Shown: piece by piece, positions 1-8,639 of the stretch
How positions within the stretch are numbered: position 1 is the first letter of the stretch
Layout: each line of letters starts with the position of its first letter
DNA from: Bacillus pseudomycoides
Lineage (GTDB): Bacteria > Bacillota > Bacilli > Bacillales > Bacillaceae_G
DNA length: 64,000 nucleotides
Direction: 5' to 3'
Assembly: GCF_022811845.1 (NCBI RefSeq)
Contig: NZ_CP064266.1
Coordinates: forward strand, 3,100,001-3,164,000
The notes under the pieces: generated by a model
Seen by the model: only the letters and a program-made list of their open reading frames with translations
What the model was told of the DNA's origin: nothing
Databases searched by the model: none
Program-made: the position numbers and the translations under genes

Positions 1-534
1 TTTGTTGCACTTCCATATATTATTGTGCAAAGCTTACATTTAACTTCTAAGCAACTTGGCACTGTAGAAGGTATGTTAGCTGTTGGAATGCTAATTGGAG
101 CGATTGTTTTATCTGTTCGTAAGGAAATGAATAACCCGTTTCGATCTATTTATATTAGCTTGTTTTTATTTGCAAGTTTAAGTTTATTTACCGTCTTTCC
201 ATTAATTGTTACGATTCCAAAGATAGCAAGTTTTATTTATTATATTGTTTTTATGCTTCTTAGCGGCATTTCAATGATGGCAATAAATATTCCAATGCAA
301 GTACATATTCAAAAAACAACAGATCCAGGATATTTAGGGCGTGTTTTTGGGCTTCTTGAAACAATTGCTACAGCAATTGCTCCGCTTGGAATGATTTTAT
401 ATGGATTTTTATTAGATATGCTTCCAACTAGTATCGTAATGTTAACATTGGGAGTAGGGCTGCTAGTAGTAGTTTTTTTAGGAATGAAACAGTCGAGAAT
501 GAAAAAAACAAGTAGATGTGTCAGCTTAAATTAA
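1..534 (+). CDS. MFS transporter, C-terminal part (cut by the window start)
   Basis: The open frame runs through base 1, so the true start lies outside; 177 residues are visible. About five hydrophobic segments can be read, ending in a short basic tail (MKQSRMKKTSR). The stretch QKTTDPGYLGRVFGLLET resembles the conserved cytoplasmic loop (P..RGRVFGL) of MFS_3/EntS-type exporters, so this is probably the last third of a drug or siderophore-type exporter of the plasma membrane. The substrate cannot be told from this part. A GTG at base 25 is in frame but has no ribosome site and is internal. A strong terminator follows. Confidence 0.8.
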   Translation, partial: FVALPYIIVQSLHLTSKQLGTVEGMLAVGMLIGAIVLSVRKEMNNPFRSIYISLFLFASLSLFTVFPLIVTIPKIASFIYYIVFMLLSGISMMAINIPMQVHIQKTTDPGYLGRVFGLLETIATAIAPLGMILYGFLLDMLPTSIVMLTLGVGLLVVVFLGMKQSRMKKTSRCVSLN

Positions 535-561
535 GAATTAACTATATTTATATGTAAGCAC

Positions 562-600
562 AAATCATCCAGTTATATTTACTGGATGATTTTTTCTTTT
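562..600 (+). terminator. Rho-independent terminator after the MFS gene
   Basis: A 12-bp perfect stem (AAATCATCCAGT with ACTGGATGATTT) around a 7-nt loop is followed by a T-rich tract. It ends the MFS transcript and separates it from the lipoprotein gene. Confidence 0.85.
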
Positions 601-692
601 TGAAAGTATTTTTTAGCTGTGTTACATTTAATAAAGTATGCAGGGAATGAAAGTCGATAAGATGTGTAACAAAGAAAGAGGAGAAAAGCATC

Positions 693-1217
693 ATGAGAAA
701 TATAAGTTTTGTTATGCTTTGTTTGTTTTTCCTAATGGCTGGATGTAGCAGTAATTACGATATCCAAGTTGATACAGGTATGCAGGCATTAAAAGATGAG
801 AAATATAGTGACGCAATTATGTGGTTTGAAAAAGCAGAAAAAGAAAAATCTACGAACGAAGCAAAAGCCTATAAAGAAGTTGCTAGCCTGATGGATCATG
901 GTGCAACGGCGTTAAAAGATGGTAAATATTTAGAAGCAAAGGATGACGCGAACCAAGTATTACAAAAGAAAAAGGATGCATCCCTTGAAAAATCTGTAAA
1001 GTCAAATGCAGAAAATATGCTTCAAAAGGCAAAAGACATTGAAGAAAAAGAAAAGGAAAGAATTGCAAAGCAGAAAAAAGTGGACCAAGAAGGAATTGAT
1101 AAAGTAATTAAAGCGGTAGATAGTATTGATGAAGTAAAAGAAAAGCAGAAAAAAATCGGGGAAACATTGGATAAAGCTGAAAATGCAAAAGAAAAAATAG
1201 AAGCGAAGAAAAACTAA
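693..1217 (+). CDS. Lipoprotein with TPR-like/coiled-coil body
   Basis: 174 residues. The N-terminus is a lipoprotein signal: MRN, a hydrophobic run, then the lipobox LMAGC with Cys at about residue 18, so the mature protein should be anchored on the outer face of the membrane. The body is very rich in Lys and Glu. A segment resembling a tetratricopeptide unit (MQALKDEKYSDAIMWFEKA, echoed by ALKDGKYLEAKDDANQVL) is followed by a long charged helix. The start is supported by AAAGAGGAGAAAAGCATC upstream. Its function is unknown; it may be a scaffolding lipoprotein. It sits alone between two terminators. Confidence 0.8.
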   Translation: MRNISFVMLCLFFLMAGCSSNYDIQVDTGMQALKDEKYSDAIMWFEKAEKEKSTNEAKAYKEVASLMDHGATALKDGKYLEAKDDANQVLQKKKDASLEKSVKSNAENMLQKAKDIEEKEKERIAKQKKVDQEGIDKVIKAVDSIDEVKEKQKKIGETLDKAENAKEKIEAKKN

Positions 1218-1245
1218 TAGAATAGTATTTGAAAAGGTATGTATG

Positions 1246-1280
1246 AGGCTGTCGTTTGTTACGACAGCTTCTTCTTTTTG
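1246..1280 (+). terminator. Terminator after the lipoprotein gene
   Basis: Stem GCTGTCGT / ACGACAGC with a 5-nt loop, followed by TTCTTCTTTTT. Confidence 0.75.
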
Positions 1281-1382
1281 AACGTTTTTTAACAAATTGA
1301 AAAATATAAAAAATGAATAGGTAATATTTGGTATGATGGAAATATTGAAAGGGTTTTCTACAAATCATAAGGGGGCTATGAA

Positions 1383-2177
1383 ATGAGAAAATTAGATGGA
1401 AAAGTTGCTTTTGTTACCGGTGCTGCGATGGGAAACGGTGCGGGAATTGCACAGGTGTTTGCTGAATTAGGAGCGAAAGTATTGCTTGTTGATATTTCAG
1501 ACAAGGTTCATGAAACGGCGAAGGAGATTGTTAGTAAAGGATTAGAAGCAGCAAGTTATGAAGTAGATGTTACTGATTTTGCAGCTGTAAAAGAAATAGT
1601 AAAAGATGCATATGAGAAATATGGAAAAATTGATATATTAGTGAATAACGCAGGCGTTATTCGACTTGCTAATTTTTTAGATATGTCAGATGAAATGCGT
1701 GATTTCCAACTTCAAGTGAATATTAACGGTGTATGGAACTTTTCTAAGGCAGTCTTGCCATATATGATTGAGAAAAATTACGGAAAAATTGTAAATATGT
1801 CTTCTGTAACAGGGACGCTAGTTGCGGATGAAGGAGAAACAGCTTATGCGACAACAAAGGCGGCTATCTGGGGATTTACAAAAGCGCTAGCACGTGAAGT
1901 AGCCAAGCATCGTATTACGGTGAATGCAATTTGTCCAGGTTATATTATGACGCCAATGGCAGAGCAAATTGCAAATGAGTCTGATCCAAATGAGCCAAAT
2001 ACTGTTATCGATGGCATTGCTTCAGGTGTTCCGTTAGGACGTTTAGGGAAAATTGAAGAAGTAGGACAATTAGCTGGTTTTCTTGCATCTGACGAATCAA
2101 GTTACATAACAGGAACACACATTGTAATTGATGGTGGAAGTACATTGCCGGAAACCGTTTCCGTTGGTGTGGAATAA
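1383..2177 (+). CDS. ucpA: SDR family oxidoreductase UcpA
   Basis: 264 residues, usual for a classical short-chain dehydrogenase. Visible are the nucleotide-binding turn TGAAMGNGAGIA (residues 12-23), NNAG (88-91), catalytic Ser in NMSSVTG (about 141), and Tyr155 with Lys159 in the YATTK motif. The C-terminal end (ASDESSYITGTHIVIDGGS, then TLPETVSVG) closely matches what I know of UcpA from enterobacteria, which is the basis for the symbol. The enzyme would use NAD(P)H in the cytosol; the physiological substrate is not established. Start chosen from AAGGGGG 7 nt upstream. A single-gene unit ending in a hairpin. Confidence 0.85.
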   Translation: MRKLDGKVAFVTGAAMGNGAGIAQVFAELGAKVLLVDISDKVHETAKEIVSKGLEAASYEVDVTDFAAVKEIVKDAYEKYGKIDILVNNAGVIRLANFLDMSDEMRDFQLQVNINGVWNFSKAVLPYMIEKNYGKIVNMSSVTGTLVADEGETAYATTKAAIWGFTKALAREVAKHRITVNAICPGYIMTPMAEQIANESDPNEPNTVIDGIASGVPLGRLGKIEEVGQLAGFLASDESSYITGTHIVIDGGSTLPETVSVGVE

Positions 2178-2187
2178 TATTTAAATG

Positions 2188-2222
2188 TAGGAGAAACCTT
2201 GATATTCGTAAGGTTTCTCCTA
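2188..2222 (+). terminator. Terminator-like hairpin after ucpA
   Basis: 13-bp perfect stem TAGGAGAAACCTT / AAGGTTTCTCCTA with a 9-nt loop. The downstream T-tract is poor, so it may be weak or act mainly in mRNA stability. Confidence 0.6.
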
Positions 2223-2332
2223 TCAAGGATTGTTTAGAAAATTTAATTTTGTTACAAAAAGTTGAATTTCCGACATTTTACAAGAAAAAGGATTATAATA
2301 AAATCATAACCTATTACAAGGAAGTGTAACTT

Positions 2333-2494
2333 ATGAGTACTGTAGCTATCGTATATGGTATTATTCTTTCTACTATTATCACTTTATTTGTTGTTGGAGT
2401 ATCACGTTATATTCACAAATGGAAAGAAGGGATTGCAAAGTTAAATCATATTGAAGAAGAGTTTCATGATTTAATGTTACATCACAGTAAGTAA
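2333..2494 (+). CDS. Small single-pass membrane protein
   Basis: A 53-residue frame starting MSTVAIVYGIILSTIITLF, preceded by AAGGAAGTGTAACTT, a good ribosome site. Residues 4-24 form one membrane helix, followed by a charged amphipathic tail with His and Glu (HKWKEGIAKLNHIEEEFHDL). I do not recognise a named family. It stands alone between ucpA and the IS element. Codon use and the clean ribosome site favour a real gene, but the function is unknown. Confidence 0.6.
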   Translation: MSTVAIVYGIILSTIITLFVVGVSRYIHKWKEGIAKLNHIEEEFHDLMLHHSK

Positions 2495-2564
2495 TATGGG
2501 TTTATTTTTTAATTAAATAATGTGAAGGATATCACAAAACATGCTAGCATTGTGGAGCATGTTT

Positions 2565-2572
2565 TTTTGTTA
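2565..2572. repeat. Target-site duplication, left copy
   Basis: TTTTGTTA directly before the left end of the IS1595-like element; the identical octamer follows the right end at 3597-3604. Confidence 0.85.
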
Positions 2573-2719
2573 GGCTCTTTTCGTAAAGATTGTTGTTTTT
2601 GAAACAACAGGTAAGGGATTATTTACTTTTTATGGTATTATATAACCGAGGGCCTACTCAATTAGCGGGCAGTTTAGCTGAGTAAATTTTCGTTCAATTT
2701 TTGTAAAAGGGAGAATTAA

Positions 2720-2950
2720 ATGTTGATAACTATTCAAAAAGCAGTCATTTCGGATGCCGAGAAGCTAACAGAAATAATGAAAAAAACATTTGATGAAGAA
2801 GCAAGAAGATGGCTTTTAAATCAAGAAATTTTAGATTACAATATCCAACCTCCTGGTTATTCTTCAGTTGAAATGACCAAATATATGATTGAAGAATTAG
2901 TTTATTACAAAATAATATATAACAAAGATATTGTTGGTGGCATTATAGTG
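2720..2950 (+). pseudogene. GNAT acetyltransferase, N-terminal fragment (IS passenger)
   Basis: Starts MLITIQKAVISDAEKLTEIM after AAAAGGGAGAATTAA. The first ~77 residues read like a GNAT acetyltransferase: an N-terminal strand, helix SDAEKLTEIMKKTFDEEA, and the strand pair VYYKIIYNKDIVGGIIV. The acetyl-CoA binding loop (R/Q-x-x-G-x-G/A) is missing, because at about 2945-2957 the sequence passes into the 3' part of the transposase gene on the other strand. The frame continues to 3088, but that tail is antisense transposase. It cannot be an active acetyltransferase. The join looks like an internal deletion of a longer IS with a passenger gene. Confidence 0.75.
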
Positions 2951-3516
2951 ACCACAACAGCTATTTTAAGATTGCTAATCCCTCTCTTTTTATCTCTCCC
3001 TCCTCGTTTCTTGGGCTTCCTGTCTAAAGTTCTCCTTCCTTTTAGAGACTCTTTAAAAAAGGTCTCGACAATCCCTTTTAACATTTGAAATCCCATTGAA
3101 CGAAGAGCAAAAAGAATTTTATGCCTCCAGTAAAAAGCTGTGGAGATGTGGATTTTTAGACGTTTTGCGATTTTGGATAAAGTGTACCCCTCTACCATCA
3201 TTTGAAAATATTTTGCCGACTTACCAAGATAACGAGTGCCAGAAATGGGAGTGTTCGTTAGGGCATTAAAAGACTTGCCGCAGTCACGACATAAATATCT
3301 TTGTCTATTCCTGTACTTACCGTTTCGCTTCAGCTTCACACTCCCACAAGGGATGCAGCCTAACCCTTCTTTAAAACGAGTTTCCCTAATGGTAGTAAAC
3401 GCGTCCTTCATATCTTCATTTTCATTATCAATGAAGTCTTCTTTTAAAAGGTTAAATAGCTTAATTTGTTCGTGTTTAGGTAAATCTGAAAAATTGGCAT
3501 AAATATCTTTCAACAT
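2949..3516 (-). pseudogene. IS1595-family transposase, C-terminally truncated
   Basis: Start MLKDIYANFSDLPKHEQIK after AGGAGGGG on the minus strand. It carries the N-terminal zinc ribbon (CIPC ... CRDC), a helix-turn-helix (YTLSKIAKRLKIHISTAFYW), and the beginning of the DDE domain (ETFFKESLKGRR, KPKKRGGRDKKRGISN). It then breaks after KIAVVV and runs into antisense acetyltransferase sequence. Typical members read about MDETFF where this one has VETFF, so the first catalytic Asp also seems lost, and the later acidic residues are gone. The product is not expected to be active; any movement would have needed a transposase supplied from elsewhere. Confidence 0.8.
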
Positions 3517-3596
3517 ATTGAACCCCTCCTGAAAGAGTGATTTTATCACCTCTCATAAGGAGGGTCAAAATAGCAACAATTTATACGAAAAGAGCC

Positions 3597-3604
3597 TTTT
3601 GTTA
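3597..3604. repeat. Target-site duplication, right copy
   Basis: TTTTGTTA directly after the right end of the IS1595-like element, identical to bases 2565-2572. Confidence 0.85.
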
Positions 3605-3698
3605 TGTAAAAACGATAGTAGATAGGCACATTCGTTCCATTTCTTCCATACGATATAATGTTAAGTATGAAATGTTGAGAATAGAAAAGAGGGATCGG

Positions 3699-4325
3699 AT
3701 GGCTAATTCAGGATATGTTCCAGATAATAAAAACTTAAAGAAAAGTTCTGGGACACCAAATCTTTTCTTTGACTCACGGGAAAATGTATTTTTTAAACGA
3801 GATGATAAAAATATTGCTTATGAAGTGGCTTCAACACAATTACCAGCAATGATTGGAGGAGCGTTTGTCGATCTTTTTATGACGAAAGGTCATATGAGGG
3901 AACCACATTGGCATCCAAACGCTTGGGAATTAGATGTCATCGTTTATGGAGAAGCAATTACTTCTATTTTAAATCCAGAAACGAATCAACTGCAAAATTA
4001 TCGAGCAAAAGCTGGGCAAACGGTATTTATTCCAATGGGTTGGTGGCACTGGATTACGGCTGTATCGGAAGAAGCCCATTTACATCTCTTCTTCAATAAT
4101 GATCAATTTGAAACAGCTGAGGGTTCAGATGTCCTTAGAATGACCCCACCAGAAGTATTTCAAGTCGCTTACGGTGTTAATGCTGAACATTTAGCTAAGG
4201 ATCTTGCACCTATTAAAGAATCTGTTGTGATTGGACCACCTAATTTAAAGCGTTTTACGGATGAACAGCGGTCTGATATAGTGGTTGTATTAAACGGAGA
4301 GGTGACTTCGTGTGAGATAGAGTAG
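3699..4325 (+). CDS. Cupin-domain protein (oxalate-decarboxylase-like monocupin)
   Basis: 208 residues from the ATG at 3699, chosen because GAGGGATCGG precedes it; a longer frame reaches back into IS-flank DNA. Cupin motif 1 is present as EPHWHPNAWELDVIVYGEA (HxH and E as metal ligands), and motif 2 as GQTVFIPMGWWHWI. This pattern resembles one half of the bicupin oxalate decarboxylases, so a metal-binding cytosolic enzyme is likely, but the substrate is unknown. The IS element lies just upstream, so its original promoter may have been displaced. Confidence 0.75.
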   Translation: MANSGYVPDNKNLKKSSGTPNLFFDSRENVFFKRDDKNIAYEVASTQLPAMIGGAFVDLFMTKGHMREPHWHPNAWELDVIVYGEAITSILNPETNQLQNYRAKAGQTVFIPMGWWHWITAVSEEAHLHLFFNNDQFETAEGSDVLRMTPPEVFQVAYGVNAEHLAKDLAPIKESVVIGPPNLKRFTDEQRSDIVVVLNGEVTSCEIE

Positions 4326-4459
4326 CCCTTGTTCTCGAGTGAGGGCTATTTCATTTGTGTGTTTCTAGCAAAATACTGGATTTTTTACATAAAACCCCCT
4401 TATATATTTGATATAATGAATATATTGATAAATGGTATTTTGTTAGGGGGAGCAATATA

Positions 4460-5548
4460 GTGAAGGTGTTAAAGGTTATAGGATGGAGTATTTTTATTAT
4501 TATAGCAATCATCATAGCGATTTTAGCGATTATGGAATATTACTATTCAAAAGAAGATCCAAACTATGTGCTAGATTACATAAAAGAGCATAAGAATGAG
4601 CAAACATGTTCATTAATGATTAGAAGAAATGGTGAAATTTTAGCTACTGTGAATGAGAATAAAAAACTACCGTTAGCAAGTATGGCAAAAATAGTAGTAG
4701 CAGTGGAATTTGCAAAACAAGTTTCAGAAGAAAAGATAAATCCACAGGAGCAAATTCCATTACAAGATTTAGAAAAATACTACGTACCAGACACAGATGC
4801 TGGAGCACATCCTGCATGGTTAGAGGATGCAAAAATAAGAAATGCAATAAAAAATGAAAAGCTTTCTTTAGAAGAAGTAGCCCGAGGTATGATTCACTTT
4901 AGTTCTAATGCAAATACAGCCTATTTATTAGAAAAATTAGGACTCGAAAGAATAAATAATAGCTTAAAAGAATTAGAGCTAAATAGCCATGATGCATTCT
5001 ATCCATATACATCCCCCTTATATATGAGAGGATATGTAGAAAAAGAACTGAATGTACCTAAAGATCAATCATTAGAAGTGTTACGTAAAATGTCTATGGA
5101 TGAATATAGAAAGCATGCTTTGAAAATACATGAATGGATGAAAGATGAAGCGGAATGGAAAAAACACAATATACCATTAAAAGTTGACATGGAATTTCAA
5201 CGTATTTGGTCTGATAGGCTAGTAAGGGCAACTGCAAAAGACTATATGAATCTAATAGGGAAAATCAATAATAGAACTGCTTTTCCAAAGCCAATGCAAG
5301 ATGAGATTGAGAAGATTTTTAATGGAACTGTTGGAGATAGTATATATGAACATGCTGGTAAAAAAGGAGGTTCAACTCCATTTGTATTGACAAATAGTTT
5401 TTATGGTACAGATAAAGAAGGAAACAAGATTGAAATAGTCTTTATGTCTAATGATTTAGATTCTATGGAATTACAAAAACTTAGGAATAACTTAGATTAT
5501 TTTATTCGATCTGTAGTAATGAGTGAGGAATTTAGAAAAAAGTTATAA
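4460..5548 (+). CDS. Beta-lactamase/DD-peptidase-fold serine hydrolase, membrane anchored
   Basis: 362 residues, GTG start after TTAGGGGGAGCAATATA. An uncleaved N-terminal helix (VIGWSIFIIIAIIIAILAIM) would tether the enzyme outside the membrane. Penicillin-recognising motifs: SxxK as S74MAK77, SxN as SSN at 148-150, and a KTG-like element KKGGST near residue 300, where Gly replaces Thr. The family includes class A beta-lactamases and low-molecular-weight PBPs. The membrane anchor and weak third motif make a cell-wall or signalling role as likely as resistance. No regulator is linked. Confidence 0.75.
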   Translation: MKVLKVIGWSIFIIIAIIIAILAIMEYYYSKEDPNYVLDYIKEHKNEQTCSLMIRRNGEILATVNENKKLPLASMAKIVVAVEFAKQVSEEKINPQEQIPLQDLEKYYVPDTDAGAHPAWLEDAKIRNAIKNEKLSLEEVARGMIHFSSNANTAYLLEKLGLERINNSLKELELNSHDAFYPYTSPLYMRGYVEKELNVPKDQSLEVLRKMSMDEYRKHALKIHEWMKDEAEWKKHNIPLKVDMEFQRIWSDRLVRATAKDYMNLIGKINNRTAFPKPMQDEIEKIFNGTVGDSIYEHAGKKGGSTPFVLTNSFYGTDKEGNKIEIVFMSNDLDSMELQKLRNNLDYFIRSVVMSEEFRKKL

Positions 5549-5692
5549 TAATATAATTTTATTATGTAAACAAAAGGTGCTTTTTTCATGAAGTGCCTTT
5601 TGTTTGTTATACAGCAAAAAATATTGAAAGGAATTGGTCAATATCTAATAGAATCAATTTGGATAGAAGAGAAAGTAAAAAGGAGGAATTTT

Positions 5693-6256
5693 ATGACTCA
5701 AATATATTTTGTTCGTCATGCTCATTCTGTCTATACACCGGAGGAAAGAGAACGCCCATTATCAAAAAAGGGATGGAGCGATGCAAAAAACGTGACTCAT
5801 TTGTTGAAAGGAGAAGATATTGATATTGTAATCTCTAGTCCGTATAAAAGAGCGATTCAAACGGTTCAAGGGGTTGCAAACCAATTCCAATTGCCAATAC
5901 AAATTGAAGAAGAATTGCGTGAGAGACTACTAAGTAAAGAACCGGTAGAAGATTTTGAGGAAGAAATTATGAAAGTGTGGGAGAATCCCATCTTCTCGTT
6001 TAAAGGCGGGGAATCAAATGATATAGCACAAAAGCGTGGTGTTACATGTATTCAAAATATATTAAAACAATATAAAGGAAAAAATATTGTAGTTGGTACC
6101 CATGGAAATATTATGGTGTTAATAATGAATTATTTTGATTCTACATATGATTATCATTTTTGGAAAACACTCGACATGCCAGATGTATATAAATTGACTT
6201 TTAATGAAGAGAATTTACTTTCTACTGCAAGAGTAGAAGAGCGCACTAAAATATAG
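5693..6256 (+). CDS. Histidine phosphatase family protein
   Basis: 187 residues from the ATG at 5693, which has a perfect AGGAGG 7 nt upstream; the frame is open further up but without a ribosome site. The RHG motif reads VRHAHS with His9 as the phospho-acceptor. SSPYKRAIQTVQ supplies the second Arg, and GTHGNI near residue 140 supplies the second catalytic His. The branch resembles phosphoglycerate-mutase-like small phosphatases. The substrate is not predictable from sequence. Confidence 0.8.
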   Translation: MTQIYFVRHAHSVYTPEERERPLSKKGWSDAKNVTHLLKGEDIDIVISSPYKRAIQTVQGVANQFQLPIQIEEELRERLLSKEPVEDFEEEIMKVWENPIFSFKGGESNDIAQKRGVTCIQNILKQYKGKNIVVGTHGNIMVLIMNYFDSTYDYHFWKTLDMPDVYKLTFNEENLLSTARVEERTKI

Positions 6257-6372
6257 AAACAGGTCATCCTGTGAATAATTTGTAAAATTTTATCGAGAAA
6301 GCAGGAAAGAACAGGTTTGTTAGAGAAGTATGCTTTTGTACCATAAAAAATGTGATAAAGGAGGCTGTTTAC

Positions 6373-6762
6373 ATGTTTGAGAAAGAGAAGGGGTTAGTAG
6401 GTCATCCAGAAGGACTCATTGAAGTTCATAACGTATATGAAATTGTGCCACCTGATGGAACAATTATTGGTATGGCAACACCAGAAGAGATGGAAGTTGC
6501 TGCTGAACTCGAATTACAGCACTATGCCTATTCTCGTTTACTAGAAGCAAATATTCAGTTAGACGGTTCCTCCTACAAGGATATACTTCAGGAGTTCCAG
6601 GAGTATGAAAGAAAGTCAATAGGATTTTGGCGGGCATTACATAAACGCTTAGCTGTACCTTGGGCATGGGTACTCCGTGTTGATGTTGCGAATGGACCTA
6701 TATATGTGAATAATGGAAACTCGTATTATGATGGTGATGAAGACGAGGAAGATTATGAATAG
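6373..6762 (+). CDS. Hypothetical protein with very acidic C-terminus
   Basis: 129 residues from the ATG at 6373, placed after AAAGGAGG; an in-frame ATA/ATG further up lacks a site. The N-terminal half is a compact mixed segment (VYEIVPPDGTIIGMATPEEM), the middle is helical with Trp residues (FWRALHKRLAVPWAWV), and the end is DGDEDEEDYE. No signal peptide or membrane helix. I do not recognise the family. A terminator follows directly. Confidence 0.65.
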   Translation: MFEKEKGLVGHPEGLIEVHNVYEIVPPDGTIIGMATPEEMEVAAELELQHYAYSRLLEANIQLDGSSYKDILQEFQEYERKSIGFWRALHKRLAVPWAWVLRVDVANGPIYVNNGNSYYDGDEDEEDYE

Positions 6763-6772
6763 ATGAAAAGGC

Positions 6773-6803
6773 AAGAAAGCAGTGAAGGCTGCTTTCTTTT
6801 TTG
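6773..6803 (+). terminator. Terminator between convergent genes
   Basis: 10-bp stem AAGAAAGCAG / CTGCTTTCTT with a 6-nt loop and a T-run. It lies between the hypothetical gene and the convergent hydrolase. Confidence 0.8.
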
Positions 6804-6808
6804 CATGT

Positions 6809-7744
6809 TTATTTAATTCTAGAATGCTCATTGTTTTCAGGGGCATGTACGTCACTTACTTCGAAGGAATGGATTGCCTGAATTATGATATCAGGGCGAT
6901 CACTTTCGATTCCATGGCTAGCATTTTGAGCGAGGATATACCGGCTGTTTTGAGAGAGTATACGTTGTTCTTGAATAAGCTCTTGCCATGTTTTTTCAAG
7001 CTTTATAGCTTCTTCATCAGGCATTCCCCTTTGAATCATTTGTCCGATAGAATGATTTGGGTCTCTTCCAATGACGATTAATGGTGTTTTTAATGTTACT
7101 CCAAGTTGTTTTATTCTTTGTGCACAAGATTTCCACTCTGAAAGCTCAGAAGTAGTAGCCTTATATAAGAAAGGTGATGTAAGAAATTCCACATATTGTT
7201 TTTGTTTATAAGATGACAAGTAACGGTATGGATTTAACGATGTAGATTGTAGTTCTTTCCGAAGTGATTCAGAGTTCATATTGGAGTAACTCCTATATTT
7301 TTGTAACCATATATCATCTGAATCGGTTTGATTAGAGATAGGTAAATCAAGCTCATCTAATCGATGTAAGTTCATAGAAGTAGAATCAACAAGAATCAAA
7401 GCTTTTAATTGATTGGAGTGTATCATAGCAAACTGTTGCGCACATAATCCTCCATAAGAATGACCAACTAAAATAATGGGTTGTCGAATAGTGAGCGCAT
7501 GTAATAATTCGTGCAATTCTTTTGTCGCTTGTAGTGTCGTACGTAGCTCGTCACCAAATTCGCTTTTCCCATAACCGGGGCGATGAAAGAGAATAACTTT
7601 ATAATTGAGAGAAAGCTTCTCTGCAATTGGCATCCAATCATAAAAAGAACAACCCATTCCGGTTTGAATAACTACTATTTGAGAACCAGTTCCTTTTATA
7701 CAAATTTCCATTTTCTTTCCGAGTACTTCTACAAAATGATTCAT
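6809..7744 (-). CDS. Alpha/beta hydrolase
   Basis: 311 residues, start after AGAGGGAGATTACA. The nucleophile elbow GHSYGG places Ser at 96, the oxyanion region is QTGMGCSFYDW, and the catalytic His is probably in NASHGIESD near the C-terminus, with an acid in VIGRDPNHS. The fold is that of esterases and haloperoxidase-like enzymes; no signal peptide. It is the last gene of a MarR-DUF3147-hydrolase unit on the minus strand (12-nt gap to DUF3147), so MarR may control it. Confidence 0.8.
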   Translation of the reverse strand: MNHFVEVLGKKMEICIKGTGSQIVVIQTGMGCSFYDWMPIAEKLSLNYKVILFHRPGYGKSEFGDELRTTLQATKELHELLHALTIRQPIILVGHSYGGLCAQQFAMIHSNQLKALILVDSTSMNLHRLDELDLPISNQTDSDDIWLQKYRSYSNMNSESLRKELQSTSLNPYRYLSSYKQKQYVEFLTSPFLYKATTSELSEWKSCAQRIKQLGVTLKTPLIVIGRDPNHSIGQMIQRGMPDEEAIKLEKTWQELIQEQRILSQNSRYILAQNASHGIESDRPDIIIQAIHSFEVSDVHAPENNEHSRIK

Positions 7745-7756
7745 TGTAATCTCCCT

Positions 7757-8086
7757 CTAGGATTGAAATGTTTTTTGACAAGCGAATACGATACACCAAA
7801 TACCGATACCGAATAGTACAGATGTACTTAGCGAAAAAGAATTTTTTAATCCAATATAAACAATAAATAATAGGAGTGCTGATGCAGGGAATCCATATAA
7901 TACTCCTAAAGCAAATTGACTTAAATCTTGTTTACTCCCGCCTTCAACAGAAATCCAAAACAAGCTGAGTAAACTTATAAGTGGAAGGGCAGCTATGAAA
8001 CCGCCAAGCGTACTATAATGTTTAGCAAATTCAGTTACACCGCCAATGATTAAAGCAGAGACGATGACTTTAACGAGGAAATGCAT
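7757..8086 (-). CDS. DUF3147 family membrane protein
   Basis: 109 residues with four predicted membrane helices (FLVKVIVSALIIGGV, GFIAALPLISLLSLFW, ALGVLYGFPASALLLFIVYIG, SVLFGIGIWCIVFA). The pattern of an early GG and a central Pro-rich turn fits DUF3147, a small family of unknown role. A strong AAAGGAGG lies ahead of the start. Its 5' end overlaps the 3' end of the marR-type gene by 17 bp, so the two are translationally coupled. Confidence 0.75.
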   Translation of the reverse strand: MHFLVKVIVSALIIGGVTEFAKHYSTLGGFIAALPLISLLSLFWISVEGGSKQDLSQFALGVLYGFPASALLLFIVYIGLKNSFSLSTSVLFGIGIWCIVFACQKTFQS

Positions 8087-8480
8087 ATTTTGCCTCCTTT
8101 GCTAGTAATGAAAAGGCCTTTTCGATTAATTGTTGTTCTTCTTTTGAAAATTGGAATTCTAATACTTTTAATTTTTCTTCATCTAATAATGTATGTTTCG
8201 TTAACATTTCTTTGCCTTCTGCAGTCAATGTTAGATTAACGACTCGTTCATCTTGTTTATTTCGTTCCTTTATAACGAATCCTCTTTGAATCAGGCGTTT
8301 CACATGCTCGGATGCAGTATTATGAGATAAGCCTAATTCAGATGCGACCTTACCAATTGTAGTTTCCGTTTCTCGGGAAATGATTTGCATAATCCGAATA
8401 GCTTGGTGAGAAAGGTTGTCTTCATATTCATACCGTAAGTGATAATAAATGGTCTCCCAATTCTGATTGATGTTCTTCAT
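8070..8480 (-). CDS. MarR family transcriptional regulator
   Basis: 136 residues from the second of two close ATGs: GGAGGA is 8 nt from 8480 but only 2 nt from the ATG at 8486. Winged helix: TTIGKVASELGLSHNTASEHVKRLIQRGFV is the recognition region, and KERNKQDERVVNLTLTAEG the wing. Flanking helices would form the dimer interface. First gene of an operon with DUF3147 and the hydrolase, probably an autorepressor that responds to a small molecule. A palindrome 23 bp upstream is a likely operator. Confidence 0.85.
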   Translation of the reverse strand: MKNINQNWETIYYHLRYEYEDNLSHQAIRIMQIISRETETTIGKVASELGLSHNTASEHVKRLIQRGFVIKERNKQDERVVNLTLTAEGKEMLTKHTLLDEEKLKVLEFQFSKEEQQLIEKAFSLLAKEAKYAFPR

Positions 8481-8502
8481 GATCATAATCCTCCACTTTT
8501 AT

Positions 8503-8524
8503 TTATATCGTATGATAAGATATA
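8503..8524 (-). promoter_or_regulatory. Candidate MarR operator
   Basis: Inverted repeat TATATC-N9-GATATA with an inner TATC-N4-GATA, directly upstream of the MarR-type gene. Its size and position fit MarR autoregulation; there is no binding evidence. Confidence 0.4.
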
Positions 8525-8639
8525 TTCGTTTTGTAAGAAGTAAATTCCTTCTATGTTACATAAAAATATTGAAAAAGTTTATTTTTGTTGAAATATACGG
8601 TACTCTTAGTGTAAAGGTATACAAATAGCAAGAGAGAGG

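Larger units (their letters stand above)
2573..3596. mobile_element. IS1595-like insertion element, 1024 bp, internally deleted
   Basis: The element is bounded by inverted ends: GGCTCTTTTCGTA then A/T-rich ATTGTTG on the left (from 2573) and the complementary copy ending at 3596, matching at about 21 of the first 23 positions. It is flanked by a perfect 8-bp direct repeat TTTTGTTA (2565-2572 and 3597-3604), the target duplication length known for IS1595. Inside, an acetyltransferase fragment (plus strand) meets a transposase fragment (minus strand) tail to tail, and both have lost their 3' ends. The acetyltransferase lies inside the inverted repeats and so is a passenger gene. The element went into intergenic DNA upstream of the cupin gene. 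Confidence 0.85.

Noticed and set aside
2951..3088. C-terminal part of the acetyltransferase frame
   Set aside because: This stretch is antisense transposase sequence, so the frame is a fusion artefact of the deletion rather than a real acetyltransferase end.
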